NCBI GenBank assembly: GCA_963920665.1
Contig: OY987264.1
Location: 31,910,906 to 31,974,905, forward strand
DNA from: Straminergon stramineum
Lineage: Eukaryota; Streptophyta; Bryopsida; Hypnales; Calliergonaceae
Length of the DNA: 64,000 nt
Reading direction: 5' to 3'
Shown: piece after piece, positions 36,178 to 47,963 of the stretch
Layout: each line of letters opens with the position of its first letter
Numbering within the stretch: position 1 is the stretch's first letter
Position numbers and translations under genes: made by a program
The notes under the pieces: model-generated
Told to the model about the DNA's origin: nothing
What the model saw: only the letters and a program-made list of their open reading frames with translations
Database searches by the model: none

Positions 36178-36311
36178 GGGTACCAACGCGGGTATCGAAG
36201 TGGGTACCGGGATGGGTACTGGGTTGGGTCCCACAATGGGTACCGGGTGGGTATTGAGGTGGGTACCAAGGCGGGTATTGAGGGGGGTAACGCGTTGGGT
36301 ACCGAGGTGGG
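36178..36311. repeat. 12-bp minisatellite, 11 units, each starting GGG
   Basis: Units follow the consensus GGGTACCGAGGT. Ten of eleven are exactly 12 bases and one is 11. The first three bases are GGG in every unit, while positions 4-12 vary. The period is a multiple of three, so the minus strand reads as a proline/tyrosine-rich frame, but no gene context supports coding. Confidence 0.9.
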
Positions 36312-36639
36312 CACCCCCAGATAATCTGAGTACGTGCCCTGCAATATGGTGACGCATCCTTGTGTGCCTTAGTTTGCGTGTCTTTGCGTGTGCATTATAT
36401 CCCTATCCCCTGAAAAGATGCAAACACCTCCCCCTTCCCCCAAGTTCAAAAATCCCCCACTGTTGATGAGTTTACCAAAAAAACAGGACCATGCAGTGAC
36501 TACCGTACCTTTGGGGCAGGGTCGGCACAATGTTGCCAAATAATTAATCAAATTTTTCAAAGTAGGTTCGACAAATTAAAATTTAATGTTACATCAGAAA
36601 AATTCAATTTTATCAGGCTTAAATTCAAAGGGCCCTTTC

Positions 36640-36850
36640 ACTTAATCTAAGAGAGGGAAAGACAATTGCTTTGTACAAGTAGGGTGGTAGGAGGTGAAAC
36701 AACCCATGTGGGATATGTTAATTAGGATTAATAGGAGCTCAACCACCCATAGTTAAGCTTTCTTCTTTAAATTGTCCCATTTCCTTTGAGGATTCATAAT
36801 GGACAGTGAATTTCATTATAAAATCACCCTCTCCACACTCGAGTCTCTCC
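36640..36850. repeat. Copy of the sequence flanking the 5.6-kb block, uninterrupted
   Basis: The left half (TACAAGTAGGGTGGTAGGAG, ACAACCCATGTGGGATATG) matches about 2330-2430. The right half (AAATTGTCCCATTTCCTTTG, GTGAATTTCATTATAAAA) matches about 8030-8110. Here the two are adjacent. Confidence 0.55.
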
Positions 36851-37105
36851 AAGTGCTAAACATCAGTCCTCCACACTTAGCCATCAATAACTTTATTTGA
36901 TGATAGATTGTAATTGAACGTCATATTTTCCTTTTTGTCTAATACAAGACATTTTTTGGTTTACGACAACTTGGTCAACTAATTCTTTTTGGATTCGACA
37001 ATTTCTCTCTTTCATTTTATTTTTTTTCCAATTTTCTCAAAAATAATTATTTTCTGCAGACCCTAGCCCAAAGGTATGGTATCCACTATCCGCTTAGAAG
37101 ATTGG

Positions 37106-38333
37106 GTAAGGTAGTCTACCCTTAACCCCTAAAGGACCATTGTCCCTTCAAGGGACAAATGAGATTTCAAGCAGGTACCTACAGTCTCAATTTTTGTCCT
37201 AATTTTTAAAAAAAATTTAAGAAGATAGAAAAACTGATGAGCTTCGTAAGAATATAATTTTTTTGTCATTTGGTGCCCGGGAACAAAAGTTATGCCCAAA
37301 TAAGCTCAAAACAAGGAGAGGGGGCAGAAAAAAAAAATTTCAAAAATTTGAATTTTTTTATTTTTTATTTTTTCCCTTGTGGATTATATTTTTGTCTACA
37401 CGGAAAGCTTTGATTCATTCCATTTGGATTTGTTATGAGAAAGTTATAGACAATCTTGTTTTTCGGGCAATTAGAGCATCTTCCTAAAAAAATAACTTGT
37501 AGGATTCATTTCTGAATGCAATTTTAACAATTTTAAGAAAAAGAGTTCCATATGATTTCATTTTCTTTTTAGAACAATCTCACCATTGGGATTAGTGCAT
37601 TTTAATTTCATCTTAGAGATATTAATAATTTAGATTTTCCTTCTATCTTGTACCTACTTCTACTTAATAATTTTTTAAAGAATAAAAATTTAATTTTTTT
37701 GTATTTTTTTTTCCTAGACTCTCAACTCAATTCTCCACCATAAAGATTTAAAGCTCAAAACTCTATAGTGCAAAAAATTAAAGTTAAGAAGGTTCAAAGT
37801 CAAATAACCTAGTCCGGCAATGTGTGAAAAAACTTGTTTTCTTCACTTTAATAGCAAATATCTTGCAATCTATGCGGACAAAATTTCTGAAATTTTTTCC
37901 ACACATTTTCATACTATTTAGGTCTCAGATCCTACGGTTAGATGTGCAAAAAATAAGATTTAAATTTTTTTTTACTCTTTGCTCTAAAAATGGCAATTTT
38001 GAGTGTTCTTTTGCAGAAAAAATGCCTTGGTCCTTTAGGGGTTAAACCGACCATGTTCTTAAAGCAATCATGATACAGAGGTACATTTTTGCTTTCTTCA
38101 ATGTACCATAAGTGCACATTTCAGGAGGTGGTCACTTTCAATGACACTTGCATTTCAACTTCTAAAATTTGTAACTAATTCCACAAAGGTTCAAAAAATA
38201 TGAAACAACTTGGGTTAGATGCCAATTCCATTTTTCTTCCTACTAAAATTGACTGAAAATTGTTACAAGGAATTTCGCTTCCCCCCAAAGGCAATCAGTT
38301 CTTAAATGGTCGCTTTAAGAGCAGACTACCTTA
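37106..38333. mobile_element. GGTAGNC-family MITE split by a TTAA element
   Basis: TAAGGTAGTCTACCCTTAA at the left and GAGCAGACTACCTTA at the right are inverted ends of a roughly 305-bp element. It is interrupted at an internal TTAA by the 924-bp element at 37122-38045. Removing that insertion and one TTAA restores CTACCC-TTAA-ACCGACCAT, which pairs with the right end (CTGCTCTTAAAGCGACCAT in complement). Confidence 0.6.
37122..38045. mobile_element. TTAA-flanked element, about 930-bp family, best-preserved copy
   Basis: TTAACCCCTAAAGGACCA at the left is exactly inverted at the right (TGGTCCTTTAGGGGTTAA). It is 924 bp including both TTAAs. The longest open frames are 73-74 codons and resemble no transposase, so it is non-autonomous. 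Relatives are at 24251, 34146, 42662, 43767 and 52253. The interior carries the conserved phrase ACAATCTCACCATTGGGATT. Confidence 0.85.
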
Positions 38334-38662
38334 TATGCTTTAGAGTGCTTGGATGAGCCCAGAAGCTGTTCTGGGAGTGTTTATTATCACTGGCTTTTGA
38401 AAGTACTAAGTTAATATATGGAATGCTTGTCGTGATGCTGCCCTTATGGGGACTTTGATGTAGGACCTCAAATGAACATGCCCTTTCATCATTTCAGTCC
38501 ACATGAAAAGGTCACAGAAAAGGACTGGAGTTCTTCTTGCTTTCACAATGGGGGACTCAACTCACAAAGTATCAGTAAAATTCCAATGTAGGAATAGGAG
38601 GGTCTATAAAGCCACCAGGTCAAGCTCTAAAAGTGTCTTCTAATGTAGAGGTACATTTTGCA

Positions 38663-38931
38663 GGAGGACGCTAAATCCCGCAAACGAAGTGGGCCCCGTA
38701 GGGGCCAGATTTACCATGGGGAAAATGCAGGAATTTTTTTTTTTTAGCACATTATTTTTTTTGCAAATTCTGAATTCATATTTGCAATCAGAGACCCCAA
38801 ATTAGCTTGGAGAGGTCTAGAACATGTCCTAGGCATGGCTCAAAATAGGGGGCAGGTTTTGCTTTCACCCCTGAATAAAACACAAAATGGCCCTACGGGG
38901 CCCACTTCATTTGCAGGATTTAGTGTTCTAC
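38663..38931. mobile_element. Mutator-like MITE, copy 2, with 9-bp target duplication
   Basis: The ends GGAGGACGCTAAATCC and GGATTTAGTGTTCTAC are inverted, with AAGTGGGCCCCGTAGGG continuing the TIR. The 9-bp direct repeat CATTTTGCA flanks it at 38654-38662 and 38932-38940. The interior (CAAATTCTGAATTCAT, GAGGTCTAGAACATG) matches 1169-1419 in reverse. Between 38334 and 38653 no further structure was seen. Confidence 0.85.
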
Positions 38932-38940
38932 CATTTTGCA

Positions 38941-40015
38941 TGCTTTCTCATCCAATGGTGTTAGCATGTGAGCCCAAGAATGCAAGTTTGAGAAGTGAGG
39001 ATCAATATTAGGTTCCATTTTAGGATATTTGTATTCAATGAGCCTCATTTACTTTAGTTCATGTTATAAACCTACAGTGTCCATTGCACATGCTTGTAAA
39101 CTCTATTCATTGTTTCCACATTCTCAAGCATGATCTATTCTTGATCTACTCTTAGAGACTCACTTCGAGGATATATCTAAGTTAGTTACACAATAAATCA
39201 TCGTGGCTATTACCATCTAAATTTGATCAATTCCTCCCTCATTGTGTTCATTTTTTTTAAGTACCCTTTGAATACATAAGGTGCACACTATAGAGATGAG
39301 AGTGGCAATAGGTTGGTATACCTTACACACATCTAATTGCTTACATTGACAACATTTTTTTTTTCTTTCCATAATAAGAGGACCCTTTACTCGATTGAGA
39401 AACCAGATGTGAATGATTGAAAAACTTTCACACGTCACAATTGTACTCCCATACATTAGACTGCCTTTGCCATTTTCTTGTCTTATATTTTGGAAATTAT
39501 TTATATCATCAAGAGTATGACCACAGTTGAGTCCAATATGTGGATGAATGTTGAAATTTGGAACACCACAACAAAATTTTATATTGACACTTTGACACTT
39601 TATAAAAAAAATTAATTTTAAAAATTAAAAATGAATGACAGGCGCCAGGCAGTGAGGTACAAAACATTACAATAGCACATATTACATGTCTATGATTCTG
39701 TTTTCATCCACAATTTGGTGATTTCATCGAAGATTTTTTTGTTAATTCGAAGTTTTCTGGCAAATAAATTCATGGTTTGCTGCCATTTTTTAGCCAAATT
39801 ATTTTTTCCTGGTGCAATCTGACACCAAAAAGCCCCCCCAAAAGCCCTGGCGCCCATTATTTTACTGACAGACCAAGTTAATTGGTCTGTTAGTAAAATA
39901 ACACCTGATGCCATAGGTTTGAAAACAAGGCATGTTTAAGTTTCAATCATTATGATAAAACACATGAAGGCACTGCAGGGAAGGAATCTGGACAAGTTGT
40001 GTAGACAGTTGCATA
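38941..40015. other. Intergenic DNA with nothing coding
   Basis: It begins with a stray left end of the TGCTAG MITE family (38950-39000) and contains the hairpin at 39857-39901. Sequence around 39690-39900 (TTTGGTGATTTCATC, TTTTCATCCA) recurs, inverted, near 44640-44800. Confidence 0.4.
39857..39901. repeat. 20-bp hairpin with 5-base loop
   Basis: TTATTTTACTGACAGACCAA pairs with TTGGTCTGTTAGTAAAATAA with one mismatch around GTTAA. Confidence 0.8.
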
Positions 40016-40601
40016 TTAACCCTGGAACGTTGAGACTCATCTCCAAAATTGACGATTTGAGAAAAATCATTCTAAAGTGCTATTTGGAAGCATATTTTGG
40101 AATTCACATTGCAACAGAAGTTGTAGACTGGGAGTTGTAGATTCCATCCGTATAGTTAGGTTTACCAATGCCATCATCAATATTTTTTTATAAATTTTGA
40201 AAGGAAAAATTTTAAATTCCTTCTAAATTCAATTACAAGTAAAATATTATTATTTTTTGAGTAAAATTTGTTGGAATGGATTTGAAATGAGGTTCTCTTC
40301 ACATTGTGATTTTTTGAAATTTTTGTGTTCTTCAAATTTATGACCTCATTTTGGCAAATCCCATTTTGAACTAAAGTCAATGCAATTTTGGCTAGTTCAA
40401 CCTCTTGAAATACTTGCACATTTGTAATTTTAGAAAAATATTTTGAACTCTAGTAACACCAAATCCAAACCTTAGATAGGACAACTTGATAAAGTATCTC
40501 CCCAAATTAGGATGACTTTCATCCAAGTAGTAATGAGAGGATAGAACAATTTCAATTTGTTCATTGTCCACTTTTTGGATGTCGGAGCACTCCGAGGTTA
40601 A
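40016..40601. mobile_element. TTAA-flanked element, 480-590-bp family, copy 3 (inverted)
   Basis: The left end TTAACCCTGGAACGTTGAG corresponds to the right end of the copy at 35388-35978. The right end reads GTGCTCCGACATCC in complement before TTAA at 40598-40601. It is non-coding. Confidence 0.7.
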
Positions 40602-40648
40602 GACAAACTCCAATCCAACCAACCGGGAAGCACCCATGACAACAACAA

Positions 40649-41064
40649 TAAGGTAGACAAGCCTATTACTATGCAAACTAGCAATCTGAATTTTTTGGCA
40701 GAGAAATCCGTGAGGGGTAAGTATTTTTTAGAGGTGTGCACTTATTTCACAAATCAAACCCAAGTCGAATTATAATTTTCTGGTTAAAATTGTAATTTCT
40801 ATGAATTTTTGAAGTGGTCTATCTTAAAATTATAGAACCATTCATAGAGTGAAGTCATAAACATCCTATGAACAACCCGTAAGTGCTCTCCCATGTATCT
40901 AATGGTATTTAAATGCTCACCATTGAAGAATGGTGAACTTGTTGGCATTCATATAGTGATTTTGTTAGAAAATGAACAGATTTGGAGGTATTTCTAGAAG
41001 AAATTGGGGACAAAAGTAGGATAATAGAAATGGGTAGCTAATGGGAATGGGCTTGTCTACTTTA
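40649..41064. mobile_element. MITE of the GGTAGAC family, 416 bp
   Basis: TAAGGTAGACAAGCC at the left is inverted as GGCTTGTCTACTTTA at the right (one mismatch). The interior, for example GAATTATAATTTTCTGG, aligns with 54147-54534. Confidence 0.65.
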
Positions 41065-41065
41065 A

Positions 41066-42661
41066 TGACAGGGCAACTAAAAAAGATGCACCCAAATGCA
41101 ACTGGCATTGGTCTCTTTTTGTCTCTGGCCCTACCATTTTCCATCCCTAGACCATCAATTTGGCAAAATATGGAGCCCATAAGTTGGCTTGCAATAGGAA
41201 AAGTCATAATTGTCATACCTTTTCAAGCTTTGTTATGTATGCCAATAAATTGAAACTTCCTTTTTGTATTAAAGGTCTTTCTTAATGTAGAATCTTTTCC
41301 TCTCTTTCTTTTTATAATCTGGAAAAGTCCATTTGAGGTTTGGATTGTTGACTTTGCGTTGGGTCAATTTTAATAAAATTGTTTTAACGGAATGAAGTTT
41401 TCTTCTCTCTACTTCAAATTCAGGCATTGTCCATGTTTCCATTCCTACACTAGATTTGTTGTGAGGTAAACCAACTTAAAATAGACAAATGACCCATTAT
41501 AGATACCTAGGAAATAGTTCATTAACTATAGAAGGATGGGCCAATGTGTATATATATATATATATAACACATTAGATGAGATTTGGGGAATTATGGGCCA
41601 TTTCATGCTTGTTCCCCATGTTGTTTCTCCAACACGGAGGGCACAGATGATTGTTGTCAACCATCATAAATACTAAAAAAATTGTTCCTAAAATTGAAAA
41701 AAAAGTCGATTTTTTTGTTTCAAAAAAATATGATTCTAATGTAGCCATTTCCCGACCACACCAACGATGTTGCAAAAGCGGAATTCAATGAGTTTTCCAT
41801 TGTCAGGGACCTGTAGTCTTCTATTTGGCCCAAACCTCATCTAATGGATGAAATCAGATGTCTACTACAAGTCATATAATCTTCAAGTTTTTGGAAAAAA
41901 TTTGAAATTATTGTAAATATCTCAAGAATGAAATGAAAAAAATTCTTATCAGATACAACATATATTTCTAAGAAATTGAAATTTTCACTAGACATGTATA
42001 TTATAGTGCATAACATTATAATATAAATCAAAGTTACTATGTCACTAAAATATTAGAAAATCAACAAACCACGGTTATAGGCCCAAAGGTTCATACTACT
42101 CTAAAATATATTACAAAATTTTCAAAATTTTCAATTGGAATTGAAACTACACTTGATGAACTTCATATTAGTAGTTGCAATAAAAATAACGTTATTCTGA
42201 ATTTGCTAAAATTCACATCTAGAGTAAATGGCCAAAATAGACTACGAAGGTGATCAATGTATTAAGGGAGGTGACCCATTACTAATTATCGACCCAATTT
42301 GGCAACGTAAGGTGGAGTAATTTCAATCAAGAGGTGATTAGGAACGATTAATGTTGGCACAATTCCCGAGCAATTGTGGTGCATTATGATTGGCTACAAA
42401 ACTCTCAAAATTGGAACCAACCCTTGTTGGATTTTGCAACTAGCCTTTGGTCAAAAATAAAAAGGTCTATATGACCAATATGGGTAGAAGATAATCTTTA
42501 GCTTAAAAATTCCTAGTAATTAATTTTTGAGAAAAAAAAATTTGAGAAATTATGGAAACCTTATGAACTCTATTTCTGCTCATAGTAAAATTTTCCCACT
42601 ATTGAAACCTCCCTTGCAGATATGTGTATCTGCTTAAGTGGTTAGAAATGGGTCGGCTCTT
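41066..42661. other. AT-rich intergenic DNA with nothing recognised
   Basis: It contains a short (TA)n run at 41548-41566 and no coding similarity. Confidence 0.4.
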
Positions 42662-43588
42662 TTAACCCCTAAAGAACCAACATGCATTTTTTGGCAAGAT
42701 AGAAATTTTGGGCAAGTACATGTGACTATAGATTTGCATATTCTTGGCTGAAATTTTAAGAGAAAATGGGGATGAAGAATATCTTTCATATGCATGGAAT
42801 TTCATGATATGTGGAATTGTGAATCCAAAGTTATGGCCTAATATGTTACTTTTTTCTCTAGGTGGGCAATCCAAATAGATAAGGAAAAATCACTTTTCCT
42901 AGAAACAAAAATTTGAAATTAGTTAAATAGATTTATAGATAAGAGGAAAGCTTTGAAACATTCCATTTTGATCAATGAGTCAAAAGTTACAAGGAGTTTT
43001 AGTTTGCTAGCAATGATAGATTCTCTACTCTAAAATAAACTTTGAAGTCCTTTATCTTACTCAATTTTTCATATTTTTGGAAAAAAATAAAATGATAGAT
43101 TGTAGATTGTTTATTAAAACATTGTGACCATTGGGAATGGCATTTTTCAATTCCATAATTAAATTCTTCACAATTTAGTATTTTGAATCATTCTCTACTA
43201 CTATTTGCTTGCTATTTTTTTCCTATATGTTGTACAATTTCAAATTATCTATAATTTTTCAGACGTGTGGCCAACTTTTCTAGGAATAAGAATCCAAAGA
43301 ATCAGCACCATTTAGGGCATTTTTTCACAGATAAGTGAGCTTGTGAAGTGTAGTTGACCTATTTTTCGCAAGACTGAAAAAATGATTTCAGTGAATTTCA
43401 ATGCTTATATCTTGCAATCCACGCAATGGAAATTTCTGAAATTTTTACCACATGTTCTCAAGTTAGAATACTATAAGGTACTATGGTTATATGTGACAAA
43501 AAAAATTCAAAAATTTGGTACTTGTACTAAAAATGGCCATTTTGGAGCATTTTTGGTGAAAACATAGTCAAGGAACTAAAGGGGTTAA
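42662..43588. mobile_element. TTAA-flanked element, about 930-bp family
   Basis: The left end is TTAACCCCTAAAGAACCAAC and the right end GGAACTAAAGGGGTTAA; with its TTAAs it is 927 bp. The interior shares TTGTTTATTAAAACATTGTG (inverted in 43767-44942 and 52253-53188), and ATCTTGCAATC..AAATTTCTGAAATTTTT with 37122-38045. It is non-coding. Confidence 0.75.
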
Positions 43589-43766
43589 GCATCTTCTTTT
43601 TTTAGAAAAGTTAATAAGACCATAATGAGGGAATGTGAAATACTATTATATAAAATTATGGCCAAGAAACTTCCAAAAAAATTGGATGAAAAATATTTGT
43701 TCCATCTTATAGACTTAGGTGAAGTCAATCTGAGGAACAATTTGTGTTTTTAGTAGCATTTTAGGG

Positions 43767-44942
43767 TTAAACCCTAAAGTTCTTTTAGGTTTAGAGGCCC
43801 AAAACAATTTTGAAATACTAGTCTCTAAAATCTTCATCTATATTTATTCATTAACAAATCCAATTGTAGGATCCTTTAATTAATTTTTTAGAGTAAATCC
43901 TCCTAAACTTTAGAATAAAAACCTTACCAATTGCAAGATCATAATGCTTAGACTTCAAAAAGAAGTATTTTCAACTCTTCTCAAATCGTTAGATTCATCT
44001 TTCAAACATTATGCCCCAAAATGTGTAGATCTTACAACTTGCAACTCTCCATAATATGTAAGAAAAATTTCAAGAAAAATTATTCCATATTCATTCTTGA
44101 AGGAAATAGTAAGTAGAAAGAGTAGAGATTGATTTAGAACACTAAATTGTTAAGAATTTAGTTATAATGGAATTGAAAAATGCCAATCCCAATAGTTATA
44201 ATGTTGTAATAAACAATCTATATCCTATGAGTTTATTTTTTTCCCAAAATATTGAAATTTGAGTTAAATGAAGGACTTCAAAGTTTATTTTAGAGTAGAG
44301 ATTTCATAAGTGCCCGCAAACAAAAAAAATCCTCATAAATGTCATTTTGTTAATCAAAGTGGAATGAATTAGATCTAGAAACGAAGTTCATACTTTTGTT
44401 TTGGGAAAAGTGATTTTTTTTGGTGCCCAAATTGCCTGGTTGAGGAAAAAAAACTACATATTACATGATAACTTTTTAATCATGTAGTCAAAAGTTATGA
44501 AAATTGTTGTGCCTTCAAGCCACTCCTTGTCCACATATTGTATGAAAATTTCAAATAAAAATAAATAAAAACTCTATTCTTAGTGAGCTGCCCAAATGTT
44601 TTATGTTGCCAAAAAACTATGCTTGGTCTGGTGTTTTTTTTGGCAATTTGTCGTCAAATTGCACCAAAATAATGGGCCTTGCATCAAGCCCTTAGAACAT
44701 AAACAATAAAAACTTGGATGAAATCACCAAAAAACTTCAAATTAAAAAAAATATTGGATGAAATTGCCAGATCGTGGATGAAAATAGAATTATGAATCTT
44801 TGATATGTGCTCATTTGATATTTTCTATCCAATACATGGATGAATGTTAAAATTTGGAGCACCACATTAACATCCAATATCTCCATCTTGGCACTTCACC
44901 AAAAATGAAAAAAGAAACCTAGCTTGGTCCTTCAAGGGTTAA
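43767..44942. mobile_element. TTAA-flanked element, 930-bp family, longer inverted copy
   Basis: The left end is TTAAACCCTAAAGTTC and the right end CTTGGTCCTTCAAGGGTTAA. The interior (AATGTTGTAATAAACAATCT) is inverted relative to 42662-43588. It is about 250 bp longer than its relatives, so it may hold an insertion. Confidence 0.6.
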
Positions 44943-47030
44943 AGTCTTGCATCATCAAGACATGACAAATTTTTTTCTGATAAATGAGATTTGGGCTACA
45001 TGAAGCTGAGTTGGTGACTACAATCAATGCTTGGGATGATAGTGATGGAGTGATTAGTGATTGCAGTAGAAGCTTTCACCTTTTGGATGTAAATTCATCA
45101 TAGGAAGTGACATTTTTAGGCCTCCATGTTGTGGCCATTTTTGAAAATATGATGACTGCTTTACATGAGTGAGATGACCATTATGATACACTTTTTATTG
45201 GTTTGGGGGTAGTCTAAAGCCTCTTTTAGGCTAATTGGGTAGCATACTTCAAAAACTCATACCAAATTCATACTTTGTCAAAAAAATCTTGATTGCTCTC
45301 CCCATTTCTCACATTTGTCCTTATGTAGAAAAAAATTTGAATTTTTCAACCATGCCAATAAAGCAAACTAGTCATTTTGCCTATCATAGGCCAATTTACC
45401 TTATTTGAATTCTAAACATTTGAAAAGCCATGCAAGTATTGAGGTTTGAATCAGGACATCCTCAATAGTCTAGTATAATTGCCCCACCAAATATAATTGT
45501 AATTTTTATTGCTTTGTAATTAAAACTTGAAATTTCTATCATAAGAAGTACATTCAAAAGTACTTTGAACAAGTACAAAAAAATCAAATCTAAACATTGG
45601 ACAAAGAAAATGAATCACTTCAAAAGTTAGGTAGAAGACAAAAATTATAGTGGTCTTGGCAAATCATTGCTACCGAAAATCACATTTCACTACAAATTAG
45701 ATACAAGTTCTGATTACAAAGCATTTGAAAATTAGAGCTATATTTTGTGAGGCAAATTCCACAGTTCATTGAAGACACTCTAATCCCCTTCCAGAGTCAA
45801 AAGTAATAAAGATCAATTTGATATATGCCTTTTCAATGAATGAGGTACATCCTTGTAAGCTTATTGTGGCCATAATTTTCATTGGATTCCTAAGAGGGGT
45901 GTTGAAGTATCAAATTTTCTCCTTTGGCGAATAAATTGTATAGAAAGTAGTAGAAAAAATAATCTTATTTTTCTAGTAAAGTATAATTTTGTTTTGAATT
46001 ATCAAAGTGATGTTCCCCCAAACTCATAAATGCCACTTGGTCAACCCCAAACCAACAACAAGAGCAACCATATTGGTCCTCTTTCCAACTGAAAATGCCC
46101 ACAATACTTTCTTAAAGTGGATTATAATTATTTGAAGACCCTCAAGTAGTCACATTCTTTGATGACTTTGCACCCCAAAAGTAGATGATCCTATTGTGCC
46201 CACTAGGTCATTCTAAATCTATTACTATCACACTTTCCAAATGCTACTATTACATTTGTGAATGCATACTTACTTCATTAATATAAAAAGGTAGGACTTA
46301 GTCTCATTGCTTGGTCATAAGAGAACCACTTCTAAAGTGGCCCTCAAAGTGGCCAAAATAGACATAATATATGTATGCTTGTATTATATATGATATGAGC
46401 ATACCTTCTCCTAATAGAGTACCCTCTTCAAACAAACACACAACATTCCTTATAGATTCTAGTTAATTTTTGTTTTAATACAATAAGTCACAATTATGTA
46501 TGCAAACTCCATAAATACTCTATTACTTTATAATTGTGATGTGCCACATCTAAAGTTGAAGTTGCTCTCTATGATTATTTAAGTTATATTTGTGTACTAA
46601 TAGAGAGGAGGTCCTAGGATAGCATACTTTTGCATTGTAGCTTGGATGACCTCCTTTCCATTAAAGTATGCGCACCCATAATTGTCAATAATTAAAACTC
46701 ACCATATTTATCATTTTCATTCATGAAATATTTTTATGAGATCTTTTTAGATACTGAAATGAAATTCAACACACTTTAGCATAGATTATTTGGACATTGT
46801 ATGAATAAGTTATGAATTTTTAAAGTAGTGTCTTTTCATATACCAAAAAAAGCAATAATAAACTCTTACTTATAGACTTTCATGTTTTGGTTGTGTATAT
46901 CTTATGTAATCAAATCTTGGAAAAAGTAACACTCTTTGGTCAAATGTAGGAGTCTCATTTAAAGTTATGTTGATTATGGGTATACACACCTTATCCATAA
47001 TTTCAATAGATGCTATTTCAAGATAGATGA
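44943..47030. other. AT-rich intergenic DNA with nothing recognised
   Basis: No open frame over 60 codons with recognisable similarity, no element ends and no RNA genes were seen. Confidence 0.4.
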
Positions 47031-47270
47031 CTAGTGGTGCTAGTATTTGAGCATGTGAGCCTTAAGCTTATGTATAAGTAAATATACTATTAATAACTAT
47101 AGATGATGCTTATAATATAAACACTTATATATATGTATCTATAACAAAGCTACACTATAATCATGGAAGGTTTTCATTATATTGATACCTATAACATAGT
47201 TACATAGCCTTCTAGGCTTATAGGCTTATGCTTCTAGGTTCACATAATATCAACCCTCCCTTTCTTTCTA
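47031..47270. mobile_element. AT-rich MITE, TGCTAG family
   Basis: GGTGCTAGTATTTGAGC at the left pairs with GTTCACATAATATCAACC at the right. The interior is repeats of ATAGTTACATAG / TATAATATAAACAC type. Confidence 0.55.
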
Positions 47271-47963
47271 GCCCCTTAATTTGAGTACGCTTGATGAATA
47301 TCCTACCATCCAATATTGAGACTATATGCAATAATATGAAAGTAGAGCCTCATCATGAAAATGACATCCCTCGCCACTCCCATGGTTCATCAAAAGAAAA
47401 GAAAAATAAAGTGAACTATGGCCTGAAAGACCAATAGGAATGAAGCTTTTGTTGGAAATGGATCAACTAAACCCCCATGGACTTAAATAGTAAATTCCAT
47501 TCTTTCATGACAAAGTCATTGTGAGAAATGACATCCCTCACCACTCCCATGGTTCATCAAAAGAAAAAAGATTAACTCTAGTTTGAAAGACTACTAGGAA
47601 TGAAGCATTTATCGGGAATGGATCTACTAAGTTTCATAGACTTAGATGGTGACTTCCATTCTTTGATGCTTCTCTCAAAAAGTAGACCTAGAAAGGAATC
47701 GACCTATTCCTTCTCCCAATAAATTCTCGGGTTCTTATACATATGATGACAAGGTTATGTGACTGGCCATAGTTGGGTAGACTAGTGGTAAACACCTCCG
47801 CCAATGTCTACATTTGAACTCATAACCCAAGGCCAAGGCCGTTGGTGCATGTCTCATCATATTATTTCTCATGAATATTGAGGCAACTAGAAGAAAGCCA
47901 TGTCTAAATTGACGGATTTTTTAGGACATCCTATGTAACAACCCATGTTTTTATGTCAACAAT

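Noticed and set aside
36090..36357. Proline/tyrosine-repeat open frames on the minus strand
   Set aside because: Produced by the 12-bp minisatellite, whose period is a multiple of three; no start context, splice support or homologous repeat protein evident.
37122..38045. TTTAGGG-like ends as telomere-type repeats
   Set aside because: The TTTAGGGG occurs once per element end next to TTAA, never in tandem.
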